Part shown: positions 34,228 to 44,317 of the stretch, piece after piece
Layout: every line of letters begins with the position of its first letter
Numbering within the stretch: the stretch's first letter is position 1
DNA from: Polyangium sp. 6x1
GTDB taxonomy: Bacteria > Myxococcota_A > Polyangia > Polyangiales > Polyangiaceae
Direction: 5' to 3'
Length of the DNA stretch: 64,000 nt
NCBI RefSeq assembly: GCF_029946515.1
Contig: NZ_JARZHH010000005.1
Coordinates: 224,575-288,574, forward strand
The notes under the pieces: model-generated
What the model saw: only the letters and a program-made list of their open reading frames with translations
Database searches by the model: none
What the model was told of the DNA's origin: nothing
Made by a program: the position numbers and the translations under genes

Positions 34228-35238
34228 ATGCTGCGCGCGCTCATGCAACGCGCGCGACTCTCCCTGCTGCTCCTTCTGTTCACCGCTGCCTGCGGGGCCT
34301 CGTCCGAGGCCACGAAAGAGCCGACCACGCCCGCCTCCGTTTCGTCTTCGGCGAGCACCGACGCGGCCGCGGAACCTTCGGCGACAAACGGAGGTGTCCT
34401 CTCGTTCGGGTGGAAAGTGCCCTGCCGCGTGCCCGTCGAGCGCGTCTCCGAGAAGAAGGGCAAGGGCGCGAAGATGCGCTTCTTCGTCGCGGCGCGCCCC
34501 ACGAAGGACGGCGAGATCGAGGTCCGCGTGGAGGACCCCGAGTTCCTCGTGATCGACGGCGAGGACGCCACCACGCCCGAGGCGCAGGAGAGGCTCGCCC
34601 CGATGATCCCGCTCCTCAGCATGCCCGTGCCGATGATCATTTCCGCCGAAGGCGCGTACGTGGAGGCCCGCGGGCTCGATCAGGTCATCGAGCGGATGCT
34701 GGCCACGCCGGCGATCGCCAAAAGCCCGAAGCTCGTCGCGTTCATGGAGCAGGCGCTCCGCTCGCCGCAGATGCAGGCGCAGCTCTCCTCGTCCGCGGGC
34801 GATCCCTGGAATGCGTGGGTCGGCACGTGGATCGCGCTGCCGAATTCGGCGGGCGAGGTCGTCGAGGCGGACGACGAGGTCCCGGCCGGCGGCGACAAGA
34901 TCCCCGTGCGCCTGCGCTTCGAGCACCACGGCAAAGCCAAGGGCGACGACGCGCTCGTCCGCGTATCGATCACCCAGACCCTCGCGGGCGAAAAAGCCGC
35001 GCAAGGGCTCGCGAACATCATTCGCGCGATCGCCGGGCCTCATTTCCCGAATGACATGCCCATTGAAAATATCCACCGCATCACCCGCATCGAAGCGGAG
35101 ACCGATCCGCGGACGCTCCAACCCCGCCACGTCCGGTTCGAGCAGACCGTCGACGTGACCATGGGAGGAAAACCGCACAAGACCCGTGAGTTCAAGGACG
35201 ACACGTTCGACTGGTCCCGCGCCGAGGGGTGTCGCTGA
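34228..35238 (+). CDS. Lipoprotein, function unknown
   Basis: This 336-aa protein has lipobox Cys22 (FTAAC) and a Ser/Thr/Ala/Glu-rich tether to about residue 55. A soluble domain follows with a conserved-looking FGWKVPCRVPVERVSEKKGKGAKMRF opening, an internal helical part (LDQVIERMLATPAIAKSPKLVAFMEQAL) and a beta-rich C-terminal part ending FKDDTFDWSRAEGCR. No family is recognised. GGGAGG lies 11 nt before ATG 34228; ATG 34243 is an alternative. Confidence 0.68.
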   Translation: MLRALMQRARLSLLLLLFTAACGASSEATKEPTTPASVSSSASTDAAAEPSATNGGVLSFGWKVPCRVPVERVSEKKGKGAKMRFFVAARPTKDGEIEVRVEDPEFLVIDGEDATTPEAQERLAPMIPLLSMPVPMIISAEGAYVEARGLDQVIERMLATPAIAKSPKLVAFMEQALRSPQMQAQLSSSAGDPWNAWVGTWIALPNSAGEVVEADDEVPAGGDKIPVRLRFEHHGKAKGDDALVRVSITQTLAGEKAAQGLANIIRAIAGPHFPNDMPIENIHRITRIEAETDPRTLQPRHVRFEQTVDVTMGGKPHKTREFKDDTFDWSRAEGCR

Positions 35239-35276
35239 CCCCTGCCGTCCCACCGGCCGCCATGATAAAAAGCGGC

Positions 35277-36140
35277 ATGCGAAACGACGGGAGACTCTCC
35301 GCAATCCTCCTCACGGCCGCCTTGGGCGCCGTCGGGTGCACGGCCGAGGAACGACAGTTCGCGAACGTCTGCGACACAGCGCTCCTTTGCGATGATTTCG
35401 AATCGTTCGCCGTGGGTGACAAACCCGGAGGCAAGTGGCGCACGGTCGAGGTGCAGGGTTCCGTCGTCGTCTCCTCGGAGAACGCCCGGAGCGGCTCGCG
35501 CGCGGTGAAGGTCACGGCGAACGCGACCAGCATGGGCGCCGATTTCCGCACCGTGATGCTCGCGCTCGACGACACCTCGGTGCTCCCCCCGGAGGGCAAC
35601 GTGCTGTATGGCCGGGCGATGCTGTTCGTCGAATCCGTACCCATGCAACCGGGGGGCATCGGGCTCGTGACGGGGCAGGGGCGTGTACCCGGACAGACCT
35701 ACAAGGCCTATTACCGTTATGGTATCAACGATCCGGTCCTCGACGAGAAGACGGGCGCGTTCCTCGGCAGCGAGCTCCAGGCGTTCTACGACACGCCCGA
35801 ATATTACGACGATCCGATGAGCGCGCCGCACACCGCGTGCTGGGCCCATTCGAACGACAACACGGTCATGCCCGTCGGGCGCTGGACGTGCTTCGAATGG
35901 AAGTTCGACGGGAAGGAGAACGCGATGCAGCTCTCCCTCGATGGATACGGCGTGCCCGGCCTCGCGGTGAAGGAGACCGGGGACGGCTGCACGAACCCGG
36001 ATACTCCCGCGGCTCCCTGGCTCGCGCCGCTCTTCTCCGAGCTCTACCTGGGGTGGGAGTCCTATCTGGCCGACGAGGCGCGCACGATCTGGATCGACGA
36101 CGTCGTCCTCGCCACGCAGCCGATCGGTTGTCCCGAATGA
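35277..36140 (+). CDS. Lipoprotein with concanavalin-like domain
   Basis: This 287-aa protein has lipobox Cys21 (GAVGC) and a mature part opening VCDTALLCDDFESFAVGDKPGGKWRTVEVQGSVVVSSENARSGSRAVKVTA, the usual start of a carbohydrate-binding or lyase-like jelly-roll domain in myxobacteria. Further features are TCFEWKFDGKENAMQLSLDGYGVPGL and a C-terminal strand IWIDDVVLATQPIGC. It is probably exported to the outer membrane and binds a polysaccharide. No catalytic residues are evident. Confidence 0.68.
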   Translation: MRNDGRLSAILLTAALGAVGCTAEERQFANVCDTALLCDDFESFAVGDKPGGKWRTVEVQGSVVVSSENARSGSRAVKVTANATSMGADFRTVMLALDDTSVLPPEGNVLYGRAMLFVESVPMQPGGIGLVTGQGRVPGQTYKAYYRYGINDPVLDEKTGAFLGSELQAFYDTPEYYDDPMSAPHTACWAHSNDNTVMPVGRWTCFEWKFDGKENAMQLSLDGYGVPGLAVKETGDGCTNPDTPAAPWLAPLFSELYLGWESYLADEARTIWIDDVVLATQPIGCPE

Positions 36141-36143
36141 ACG

Positions 36144-36587
36144 TTACTTCTTGCCCTTGAACGTCCAGTCGTAGGAGATGACCGTCGCCTCGTTCTTCGT
36201 GGTGCCCGTGACCTCCATCGAGAGGGCGCCCGTGTCGTCGAAGTTCAGCGTCGCCGAGAGCGGGAGCTTGCCTTCCCAGTTCGCCACTTTGACGTCACAC
36301 GTGTTTTTCACGACGATGAGCTTCGGCGTGGACGCCTCGCCCTTCATCTCGCAGGACGCGAATTTCACGACGTAGTTGCTGCCCTCCTTCGCGACCGTCA
36401 CGGTCGCGTCGGGCACCTTGCGCGGCGGCGACTCGTTCTTGGCCACGTCCGCCGTCTGCGGCACGGCGATCTTCACCGTGCCCGACTCCGTGGCCTCGCC
36501 TTTGTACGTGCCCGAATAATCCGTGCCACAACCGGCCGCGCCGAGGGCCCCCACCACCAGAAGTCCGAAGAGAAATTCGTGTTTCAT
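36144..36587 (-). CDS. Small lipoprotein, lipocalin-like beta domain
   Basis: This 147-aa protein has lipobox Cys20 (GAAGC) followed directly by a beta-rich domain: GTDYSGTYKGEATESGTVKIAV, VTVAKEGSNYVVKFASCEMKGE, NTCDVKVANWEGKLPLSATLNFDDTGALSMEVTGTTKNEATVISYDWTFKGKK. The YSGTYKG start and ending resemble small calycin-like lipoproteins. A Cys pair (ASCEM, NTCDV) may form a disulfide. Ligand and role are unknown. It is convergent with the gene ending at 36140. Confidence 0.68.
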   Translation of the reverse strand: MKHEFLFGLLVVGALGAAGCGTDYSGTYKGEATESGTVKIAVPQTADVAKNESPPRKVPDATVTVAKEGSNYVVKFASCEMKGEASTPKLIVVKNTCDVKVANWEGKLPLSATLNFDDTGALSMEVTGTTKNEATVISYDWTFKGKK

Positions 36588-36797
36588 CGTGCCTCGCTCG
36601 ATCGACGGAAGGCCCAAGCACTTTGCGTGCCGGGCTCGCTCGTCGCCCTACATACACCAAACGGCCCGGGCTTTCATCCGTTTGTGAGGGACGCGGCCCA
36701 GCGCGGCGCGCAAGGCGCGCGCGTCGGCGCAACGGATGCGCGTCGGGGGTGCCTTCGTCGTTGAGTCGAGCGCGCGCGATCTGGTAGGTAAACGAGG

Positions 36798-38315
36798 GTG
36801 AGCTTCAAGGAATACGACGACCACGACGCTGTGGGCCTCGCCGCGCTCGTGAAGAAGGGCGAGGTGAGCCCCGCCGAGCTGCTCGAGGAGGCGATCACGC
36901 GCGCCGAACGCGTGAACGGGCGGCTCAACGCGATCGTGATCGGCATGCACGTCATCGCGCGTGAGCGGGCGCGCGGCGAGCTGCCGGACGGCCCGTTCCG
37001 CGGCGTGCCTTTCCTCATGAAGGACATGGCCTGCGCTTATGCAGGCGTGCCGCTCCAGGCCGCGAGCCGCCTTTATCGCGGCAACGTCCCTGCCCATCAC
37101 GCCGAGCTCACCGAGCGATTTTTGCGCGCCGGCCTCGTCGTGTTCGGCAAGACGAACTCCCCGGAGTTCGGCATCCTGCCGACGACGGAGCCCGAGCTTT
37201 ATGGCCCCACGCACAACCCCTGGCGTCTCGGCTACTCGCCCGGCGGATCGAGCGGCGGCGCGGCGGCGGCCGTCGCGGCGGGCATCGTGCCCATGGCGCA
37301 CGGCGGCGACGGCGGCGGCTCGATCCGCATTCCGGCCTCGTGTTGTGGTCTCTTCGGGTTCAAGCCCACGCGCGCGCGAACGCCGGTCGGCCCCGACGTG
37401 AGCGAGAGCTTTTATGGGTTCGCCACCGAGCACGTCCTCTGCCGCACCGTGCGCGACAGCGCGGCCGCGCTCGACGCGACGGCTGGTCCCGAGTCGACCG
37501 CGATGTACCACGCGCCCGCGCCGTACCACGGTTTCCTGGAGGCGCTCGGCGCGCCCCCGGAAAAACTCCGCATTGCCTTCACGACCGAGCCGCTCCTCCA
37601 CGGCGCGGACCCGCACGCGGACAACCGGCGCGCCGTCGAGGAGACGGCAAAGCTCCTCGAAAAGCTCGGCCATCACGTGGAGCCGGCGCGCCCGCGCTTC
37701 GACGCGCGTGAGTTCGCGAAGGGGTTTTTCCTGCATTTCAGCGCGCTCGTCGCCGCCGAGATCCGCGCGGCGGAGGCCTTCCTCGGCCGCCCGGCGAAGC
37801 GCGAGGACGTGGAGCGGACGACGTGGCTCTTGAACCTCGTCGGCCGGAGCACGGACGCGGGGACGTTCGTCTATCATCGGAAAAAACTCTTCGAGGTGCA
37901 GCGCGCGGTCGCCGGGTTTTTCCAGGACTACGATATCCTGCTGACGCCGACGATCGGCAGGCCGCCCGTGCCGCACGGGACGCTGCTCGCGAAGGGCCTG
38001 GAGGAGGGTATGCAGGAGCTCGTGGCGCGGCTCGATCGTCCGGAGCTCTTGCGGCTGCCGCGCTTGCTCGACATGGCCGTGGAGCGCGCCTATGCGTTTT
38101 CCCCGTTCACGCCGGTCTTCAACGTGACGGGGCAGCCCTCGGCGAGCGTGCCGCTCCACTGGAATGCGGAGGGTTTGCCCATCGGGACCATGCTCACGGC
38201 GCGTTTCGGCGAGGATGCGCGCCTCTTCCGGCTTTGCGCGCAAATCGAGGAGGTCCAATCCTTCCGGGCGCGGAGGCCGCCCGTGCACGCCTCCGCGTCC
38301 CCGGCGCTCGCGTGA
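36798..38315 (+). CDS. Amidase-signature family hydrolase
   Basis: This 505-aa amidase shows the Ser-cisSer-Lys triad: Lys75 (PFLMKDM), Ser151 in [10 protein letters not shown] and Ser175 in [24 protein letters not shown]. It lacks GatB/GatC neighbours, so it is a small-molecule amidase, not a tRNA amidotransferase subunit. C-terminal motifs [29 protein letters not shown] are also typical. The substrate (aryl or acyl amide, nylon-oligomer-like) cannot be read from the sequence. Translation starts at GTG 36798 with GAGG upstream. Confidence 0.92.
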   Translation: MSFKEYDDHDAVGLAALVKKGEVSPAELLEEAITRAERVNGRLNAIVIGMHVIARERARGELPDGPFRGVPFLMKDMACAYAGVPLQAASRLYRGNVPAHHAELTERFLRAGLVVFGKTNSPEFGILPTTEPELYGPTHNPWRLGYSPGGSSGGAAAAVAAGIVPMAHGGDGGGSIRIPASCCGLFGFKPTRARTPVGPDVSESFYGFATEHVLCRTVRDSAAALDATAGPESTAMYHAPAPYHGFLEALGAPPEKLRIAFTTEPLLHGADPHADNRRAVEETAKLLEKLGHHVEPARPRFDAREFAKGFFLHFSALVAAEIRAAEAFLGRPAKREDVERTTWLLNLVGRSTDAGTFVYHRKKLFEVQRAVAGFFQDYDILLTPTIGRPPVPHGTLLAKGLEEGMQELVARLDRPELLRLPRLLDMAVERAYAFSPFTPVFNVTGQPSASVPLHWNAEGLPIGTMLTARFGEDARLFRLCAQIEEVQSFRARRPPVHASASPALA

Positions 38316-38369
38316 CGCGCGAGCCGTGATCTCCGGCGATCTCTCGCGAATCGCGGGGGCGGGGGCCCT

Positions 38370-39608
38370 TCAGCCGGGCGTGAAGAGGACCGGATACACG
38401 ACCGTGGTCTCCTTGGTCGCCGCGGGGAACACGAGCGTCTGGCCGGCGTCACGCATGCACGTCTCCATTGACTGGATCGCGGGCGAATCCGCGGTGGCCT
38501 TCATGCTCACCACGTGCCCGTCGGTGTCCACCTTGAAATCGAGCGAGATGCGACCCTGCGCCGCCGGATTCGTCTGGAGGACCGCCTCGTAGCAACCCCG
38601 GAACGCGCCGAAGTGGCTACGCACGACGGCCTGGATCTCCTCGGCTTCGAGCGACTCCGGGACCTCGACGCTCGTGGCCTCGAGCGGCAGCTCGTCCATG
38701 CCGGCGAGCGTGGTCTCGACATTGTCGAGCTGGGCGAAGCGCGGCGCAGCGATGAGGATCACGGGCGGCGCGCCAGAGCGCTTCTTCGCGGCCACGAGGC
38801 CCTTGCCCTTCCCGAGCATGGCCTTGATCTCGGCCGTCGGCAGCGGCAGCTCGGCGTCGTACCGCGCGGGGATCTCGCCTCCTTCGAGATCGTAATAATA
38901 AACGACGAGCGCGGAGGCGAGCTCGGCGCGGGCGCGGACGATGCCGATCCACGAGGTCTCGCGGTTCGTGGCGCTGTCGACGCTCACCTCGCACGTCGGG
39001 CACGTCTTCTCTTTTTCGGCGCGAATCGCGCCACCCACGTTGAACGTGCCGATCCGATCACTCGAAAAATTGCGGTCGCCGCCGAACGCGAGCACCCGCA
39101 CGCGATATCGGCCGCCCGCGTCCGGCGAGAAAAACTTCGCGAGGGCGCCCGCGAAGATCGAGACCGGAGGCTCGGCCGGGGTGAGGCGGCGCTTCGGCGT
39201 GTCCTCGCTGCCCGTGAGCAGCTTGCGGAGGCGTTTTTCGGCCTCGGAGGACAGTGCCCATTCGCGATCGCCCGCATGCGTGGCGAGGAGGTTCTCGACG
39301 GCCGTGATCGCGCCCTCCGCGTCGCCCGTCGCTTCGAGCGCGCGGCTGCGCACGAGCGCGGCCTCGTCGCGCTCGGTCACGGTGGCGGCAGGATGCGCGA
39401 GCGCCGTATCGATCTCGACGAGCGCCTGCTTCGGATCCTCGCCGCGGTCGAGCGCGCGCGCGACCCGCTCGATACGAAGCGCGACCGACGCCTCGCCGGC
39501 CGGCGCCGCCTGAATGGCCGGCGCCTCGGTGCCCTCGGGGCTCTCCCCCGCGCAACCGAGCACGAACGTCGAAACCAGAACAAAACCACGGCCGAATTGC
39601 TTCATCAT
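38370..39608 (-). CDS. Lipoprotein with AgmX/PglI-type C-terminal domain
   Basis: This 412-aa protein has lipobox Cys19 (FVLGC). A tetratricopeptide-like helical part follows (about 45-125), then a beta-rich section with Cys pair CPTC. The C-terminal 85 residues (IQAVVRSHFGAFRGCYEAVLQTNPAAQGRISLDFKVDTDGHVVSMKATADS...METCMRDAGQTLVFPAA) match the domain at the end of AgmX/PglI gliding proteins, which is related to TonB C-terminal domains. The family is linked to cell-surface and motility complexes in myxobacteria. GGAGG precedes ATG 39608. Confidence 0.82.
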   Translation of the reverse strand: MMKQFGRGFVLVSTFVLGCAGESPEGTEAPAIQAAPAGEASVALRIERVARALDRGEDPKQALVEIDTALAHPAATVTERDEAALVRSRALEATGDAEGAITAVENLLATHAGDREWALSSEAEKRLRKLLTGSEDTPKRRLTPAEPPVSIFAGALAKFFSPDAGGRYRVRVLAFGGDRNFSSDRIGTFNVGGAIRAEKEKTCPTCEVSVDSATNRETSWIGIVRARAELASALVVYYYDLEGGEIPARYDAELPLPTAEIKAMLGKGKGLVAAKKRSGAPPVILIAAPRFAQLDNVETTLAGMDELPLEATSVEVPESLEAEEIQAVVRSHFGAFRGCYEAVLQTNPAAQGRISLDFKVDTDGHVVSMKATADSPAIQSMETCMRDAGQTLVFPAATKETTVVYPVLFTPG

Positions 39609-39721
39609 GATTGGATCCTCCGTTATGGCTGCCATCGCGGCGCCGTCTGGAGACCACTATGCGGCGTGTTCCTGTACGAAATTTCTCCGCCATGTCACCG
39701 TTCGGTCACCGGGCGCGGACG

Positions 39722-40450
39722 TCAGTCGCCGCCCGCGCTCGGGGTGCGGGTGAAGCGGTACCCCGCGCCGCGCACGGTGACGAGGTGGCGAGGGTTCTTC
39801 GGGTCGTCCTCGATCTTGGCGCGGAGGCGGTTGATGAAGTTGTCGACGGTGCGATCGGTGCCGAAGTAGTCGGCGCCCCAGACGGCATCGAGGATGCGTT
39901 GCCGGGGAAGCAGCGTGCCCTCGTGGCGCAGGAAGTACCGGAGCAGGCGCATTTCGAGCGCGGTCGTCTCGATCGGCTGGCCTCTGCGGCTCAGCGTGTG
40001 GGCGCGGAAATCGGCGGTGACGTCGCCGATCTGGAGGACCTCGGTCTCCGCATCGACGCGCCTGCGCCGCCGGAGGGCCGCGTCGATGCGCGCGCAGAGC
40101 TCGGCCACGCCGAACGGCTTTACAATGTAATCATCGGCGCCGAGCCGCAGGCCCCGGACCTTGTCGGGCTCCTCGCCCTTGGCCGTGACCATGAGAATGG
40201 GGACCTCGGGGTCCGCCTCGCGGAGGCGCTGACAGACCTCGAACCCGTTCATCCCAGGGAGCATCACGTCGAGCAGGACGAGGTCGGGTTTTTGCGCGAG
40301 CGCGGCCTCGAGGCCGTCCTTGCCGGTGCCCGCGACCTCGACGCGGAACCCCTCGGATCGCAGGGTCTTCGTCATGGCGAGGCGCAAGCCGAGGTCGTCC
40401 TCGACGAGGAGAATGGTCTCCTGCCGCCCCGCGGTGTGTCTCGTGGTCAT
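39722..40450 (-). CDS. OmpR-family response regulator
   Basis: This 242-aa protein has a receiver with ILLVEDDLG, phospho-Asp in LVLLDVMLPGMNG, Thr in MVTAKG and Lys in YIVKPF, followed by a winged-helix DNA-binding domain (about 135-235: TTALEMRLLRYFLRHEGTLLPRQRIL, RTVDNFINRLRAKIEDDPKNPRHLVTVRGAGYRF). Its start overlaps the stop of the sensor kinase gene (ATGA). The regulon is unknown, although its own operon and the AgmX/PglI-type gene downstream are possible targets. Confidence 0.95.
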   Translation of the reverse strand: MTTRHTAGRQETILLVEDDLGLRLAMTKTLRSEGFRVEVAGTGKDGLEAALAQKPDLVLLDVMLPGMNGFEVCQRLREADPEVPILMVTAKGEEPDKVRGLRLGADDYIVKPFGVAELCARIDAALRRRRRVDAETEVLQIGDVTADFRAHTLSRRGQPIETTALEMRLLRYFLRHEGTLLPRQRILDAVWGADYFGTDRTVDNFINRLRAKIEDDPKNPRHLVTVRGAGYRFTRTPSAGGD

Positions 40451-42246
40451 GTTTTCCTCCCGGGAAAAACCAGAATGAACGCCGCGCCGCGGCCGGGCTC
40501 GCTCTCCACGCGCGCCGTCCCGCCGTGCGCGCGCATCACGTGCCGGACCAGCGAGAGGCCGAGGCCGCTGCCCTCGGTCTCCCGGCTCAATTTGTCGTCG
40601 AGCCGCTCGAACGGCTCGAAGATGCGCTTCTGATCGCGCCGCGAGATGCCCGGGCCCCGGTCCTCGACGCGGATCGTGATGTCCTCGTCCGTGTGACGCA
40701 CGACGACGCGATAAGGCGCCCCAGCGGGCGCGTATTTGCGCGCATTGTCGAGCAGGTTGTCGAGGGCGAGGCGGACGAGCCCCGGATCGACGTGCGCGGA
40801 GGCCGGGGCGTCAATGGCGCGCTCGATCGCGGGGACATCGGGGAAGCGCTCCTCGAAGGCGACGATGGCCTCGTTCGCGACGTCCGCGAGATCGGCCTCG
40901 GCGCGCACCGCGGCGAGCCGGCCCTTGGCCATGCGGCCGAGCGAGAGCATCCGCTCGACCGTGTCGCCGAGCCGCTTCGATTCGCGCGCGAGCGCCTCGA
41001 AGACCTCGTGCTGCTCGTCGGGCTCGACGCGTCCGCTTTCGAGCAGCTCGGCGAGCATTCGTACGGAGGAGACCGGGGTGCGGAGCTCGTGCGAGACGGC
41101 CGAGACGAAATCGACACGCAGCTCGCTCGTGCGTCGGGCCGCGCGCATGCGCGCCCATAACAAGGCAAGGAGGCCGAGCGAGACGACGACCGCGCCCCCG
41201 CCGATGGCGGCGAGGACGCGGCGGCTCTGCGCGGCGCGTCGATCGATCGCCGTGCGATCGGCGGGGACGACGTGCATGGCGAGGCCAGGCGAGAGGAGCG
41301 TCGTTCCGCGGAGGTCGCCGAACGACGATACCGTGGGAGCAAAGAGGGCGCGCTCTCCTGGCTGCATGGCAGGGAACCCCGCGTCGAGGGAGGCGGCGAG
41401 GGATTCGCCGTGCACGACGAGGCCCGCGAGCCGGCCGTCGTCGAGCGCGCGGAGGACGAAGATGGCGCCCGGGGCGCGAAACCGCAGCATGCCGGCGCGA
41501 TCGGGGCCGCCGCGCAGGGCCGCCGTGGCCTCCTCGCTGCGCAAAGCTTCGAGGATGCGGCCGCGCGTCGAGGGAGAACCCTTCAATGCGAGGAGCGCCC
41601 GGGTCCGCAAGGGTTCGCCGAGGGCGACCGCCGTCGTGATCTCTTCCCGCGCCGCCTCGCGCTCCCCGGGCGAGAGCGAGCTCGCGTGGCCCTCGATCCA
41701 GGAGACGAGCGCCGGGGCCTCGCTCTCCGAAAGATGGGAGAGCGCGACGACGGGATAGAGGTACCGTCCGCCGGCGCCGCGGATGTCCGGACAAACGTCG
41801 AGCAGCTCCTTGCGGGCGGCCTCGCGCTTGTCGGAGTTTTTCGTGGTGGTGAACGTGGCGGCGAGGGTGTTGCAATGATCGGCCGAGGCCGGCGGGCCGG
41901 CGCTCGCGGGGGGCGCGGCCGGCAGGGCGAGGGCGCGGTCGCGATCGAGCAGCACGGGCGCCGCGAAGGGCGGGGCGATGCCGGCGAGGACGCGCTCGGC
42001 GTCGCGGAGCTCGGGGCCGAAGCGCGCGGCGGCGAGGGCCACGTCGGCCTCTGCGAGGGCCTTCTCGACGCGGAGGCGGAGGCGCTCGGCGCTGAAGTCG
42101 AGCGCGCTCTGGGCCTCGCGCCGCTGCGCCGCCTCCTCGCCCTCCATCGCGCGCAGGCCGAGCACGCCGACCGCGATCGAAGGCAGGAGCGCGAGCGTCA
42201 CGAAGAGGAGGAGATCCCGGAGGCGCGCGGCGCGTTCGGTCAGCAC
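40447..42246 (-). CDS. Membrane sensor histidine kinase
   Basis: This 599-aa protein has a first span at about 12-32, an extracytoplasmic sensor region of some 300 residues, a second span at about 345-367 (LAAIGGGAVVVSLGLLALLWA), a HisKA domain with FVSAVSHELRTPVSSVRMLAELLES and an HATPase with LDNLLDNARKYAP, VEDRGPGISRRDQKRIFEPFERLD and GSGLGLSLVRHVMRAHGG. The region between 60 and 345 has no recognised sensor fold, so the signal is unknown. It starts at GTG 42246 and is upstream of, and coupled to, its response regulator. Confidence 0.93.
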   Translation of the reverse strand: MLTERAARLRDLLLFVTLALLPSIAVGVLGLRAMEGEEAAQRREAQSALDFSAERLRLRVEKALAEADVALAAARFGPELRDAERVLAGIAPPFAAPVLLDRDRALALPAAPPASAGPPASADHCNTLAATFTTTKNSDKREAARKELLDVCPDIRGAGGRYLYPVVALSHLSESEAPALVSWIEGHASSLSPGEREAAREEITTAVALGEPLRTRALLALKGSPSTRGRILEALRSEEATAALRGGPDRAGMLRFRAPGAIFVLRALDDGRLAGLVVHGESLAASLDAGFPAMQPGERALFAPTVSSFGDLRGTTLLSPGLAMHVVPADRTAIDRRAAQSRRVLAAIGGGAVVVSLGLLALLWARMRAARRTSELRVDFVSAVSHELRTPVSSVRMLAELLESGRVEPDEQHEVFEALARESKRLGDTVERMLSLGRMAKGRLAAVRAEADLADVANEAIVAFEERFPDVPAIERAIDAPASAHVDPGLVRLALDNLLDNARKYAPAGAPYRVVVRHTDEDITIRVEDRGPGISRRDQKRIFEPFERLDDKLSRETEGSGLGLSLVRHVMRAHGGTARVESEPGRGAAFILVFPGRKT

Positions 42247-42471
42247 GAGGCAGAGGTTCGCATGGAAATGTCACGGCCGTGTCACGGCGCGTCGCGCTCG
42301 CAGGCGGATGTGGAGATCGTTGCGATGCAAAGCAGCGTGGCGACGCGGCGCATGGTGACCGGGATGGTACAGCGGCGAATGGCGCGAGGGAAGCGGGAGT
42401 CCCGTGGAGGGGCCTTCAACCGTCCGCGCTTTTCTTGTATTCTTGACCGTTGCCTTTTCCAAGGAGTGTCC

Positions 42472-44316
42472 ATGACGAAGCTCGATTCCTGCCCCGGCGG
42501 TTCCGTCGACTCTCTCCGGCTCGGCCTCGCGACGCTCGTTTTCCTGGTCCCCCTTTCGGGTTGCCAGGATCTCACGTCCGGGCCCGAAGGTGCTGTCCCA
42601 CTCGAAAGCGCGGCCGTGGTGGGGAGGAGCATCCCGGTGGTCGCCGAGCCCGCGCCGCCGTCGCTCACCCCGCCTGGCGGCACGATCTGCGATCCGTACG
42701 AATGGCAGCCCTGTTATTACGGCCCGCCGGGCACCGAGGGCGTCGGCATTTGCACCGGCGGCTACCAGGAATGCTCTGCGACGGGGACCGAGTGGTACGA
42801 GTGCGACGACGTCCGGCCCCAGGTCGAGGTCTGCACGAACGACGTCGACGACGATTGCGACGGCGAGGTCAACGAGGGGTGTGTCTGCCTGCCCTGGGAA
42901 AAGGAAGAATGCTGCGTCGGCGAGGGCCAGAGCCTCGTCTGCACCCCCGGCGTCCGGCCCTGCTCGATGGACGGCCTGTCGTGGGGGGAATGCGTGCCCG
43001 TGGGCCTGACCTGCGCCGATTCAGCGGGGCCGTCCGGCACGCACAACTGGAGTTTTGGCTATGGCGACACCGGCCAGACGTTCGGCAGCGCGGTCGAGAC
43101 CGACGGCGATTGCAACGTATACGTGACGGGGACGTTCGACGGGACGGTCGATCTCGGCGGCGGGCCGGTCACGAGCCTGGTGAACCTGGGGCGGTACGAC
43201 ATGTACCTCGCCAAGTTCGACGCGGGCGGCCATCACGTGTGGAGCAAGTTCTTCCAGTACCCGAGCGGGACGAGGTCGTCGAGCGGCTTCACGAGGGATG
43301 GCGCCGGCCACGTGATCCTCACGGGCTCGTTCCAGGGCGGGATCGATCTCGGCGCGGGCCCGATGGTGAGCGCCGGAGGCAACGACATCTACGTCGGCAA
43401 ATTCGACGGCGCGGGGAACCTGATCTGGGGTCGCCGCTTCGGCGGAACGGGCCACGATTTCGGCGGGTCGGTCGTGACGGACGCGGCCGGCAACATCTTC
43501 CTCTCCGGGCCCTATGACGGCACGCTGGATTTCGGCGCCGGTCCCATGACCTCGACCGGGTTCCGCGATGTCTACCTCGTCAAGCTCGATCCGAATGGCA
43601 ACACGCTCTGGAGCCGCTCGTACGGCAATGCTGGGAACAACTCCGGCATGGGCCTCGTCGTCGACGGCGCGGGCAGCGTCCACGGGAGTTTTACGTTCTC
43701 GGGCACGCTGAACATCGGCGGCACCTCGTACGTGAGCGCCGGCAAGTACGACTTGCTCCTTTTGAACGTCGACACGAACGGCAATGTCCTCTGGAGCCGG
43801 CGCGTCGGCGGCACGGGGGACGAGGGCGGCGGGCCGCAGGCGATCGACGCGGCGGGGAACGTCTATTACAGCGGGAGCTTCGAGAACACGGTCGACTTCG
43901 GGGGCGGGCCGCTCGTCTCCGCGGGCAGGACCGACAGCTTCCTCTTCAAGCTCGATGCCAGCGGCAACCACGTCTTCAGCAAACGTCATGGAGACGCGGG
44001 GCTGCAGAGCGGCGGCGACGTGAACCTCGATCAGGCCGGGAACGTGATTCTCTCTGGATCCTGGAACGGCACCATGGACTTCGGCGGCGGCCCGGTCACC
44101 GTGTCCGACACGAACGTCTTCGTGGTGAATCTCGATTCGAGTGGCAACCACCTCTCGACGCGGCATTACGGGTTCGGCTCCGCGTCCGACCTCTCGGTGC
44201 ATCCGAGCGGCAACGTCGTGATGACCGGCAACCACGTGAACCTCCTCGATTTCGGGGGAGGCTCGCTTCCGCCGTCGCAGAAGCCCCGAGGCTTCCTCGC
44301 CTCGTTCGTGCCCTGA
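42472..44316 (+). CDS. Lipoprotein with MopE-like motif and SBBP beta-propeller repeats
   Basis: This 614-aa protein has lipobox Cys31 (PLSGC). Residues 121-137, CTNDVDDDCDGEVNEGC, are the Asp/Cys motif of the MopE-like metal-binding family (PF11617 type). Another Cys-rich part follows to about 180. From about 190 to the end there are at least seven repeats of 50-55 residues with Y-V-T-G-x-F-x-G-T-x-D-F-G-G-G-P-type strands, typical of SBBP propellers. AAGGAG lies 6 nt before the ATG. It is probably exposed on the cell surface. Metal binding is inferred from the motif only. Confidence 0.86.
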   Translation: MTKLDSCPGGSVDSLRLGLATLVFLVPLSGCQDLTSGPEGAVPLESAAVVGRSIPVVAEPAPPSLTPPGGTICDPYEWQPCYYGPPGTEGVGICTGGYQECSATGTEWYECDDVRPQVEVCTNDVDDDCDGEVNEGCVCLPWEKEECCVGEGQSLVCTPGVRPCSMDGLSWGECVPVGLTCADSAGPSGTHNWSFGYGDTGQTFGSAVETDGDCNVYVTGTFDGTVDLGGGPVTSLVNLGRYDMYLAKFDAGGHHVWSKFFQYPSGTRSSSGFTRDGAGHVILTGSFQGGIDLGAGPMVSAGGNDIYVGKFDGAGNLIWGRRFGGTGHDFGGSVVTDAAGNIFLSGPYDGTLDFGAGPMTSTGFRDVYLVKLDPNGNTLWSRSYGNAGNNSGMGLVVDGAGSVHGSFTFSGTLNIGGTSYVSAGKYDLLLLNVDTNGNVLWSRRVGGTGDEGGGPQAIDAAGNVYYSGSFENTVDFGGGPLVSAGRTDSFLFKLDASGNHVFSKRHGDAGLQSGGDVNLDQAGNVILSGSWNGTMDFGGGPVTVSDTNVFVVNLDSSGNHLSTRHYGFGSASDLSVHPSGNVVMTGNHVNLLDFGGGSLPPSQKPRGFLASFVP

Positions 44317-44317
44317 A

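Noticed and set aside
32305..36140. A restriction-modification or BREX/DISARM defence island
   Set aside because: Only the methyltransferase is present; neighbours are lipoproteins, DUF779 and an aldehyde dehydrogenase.
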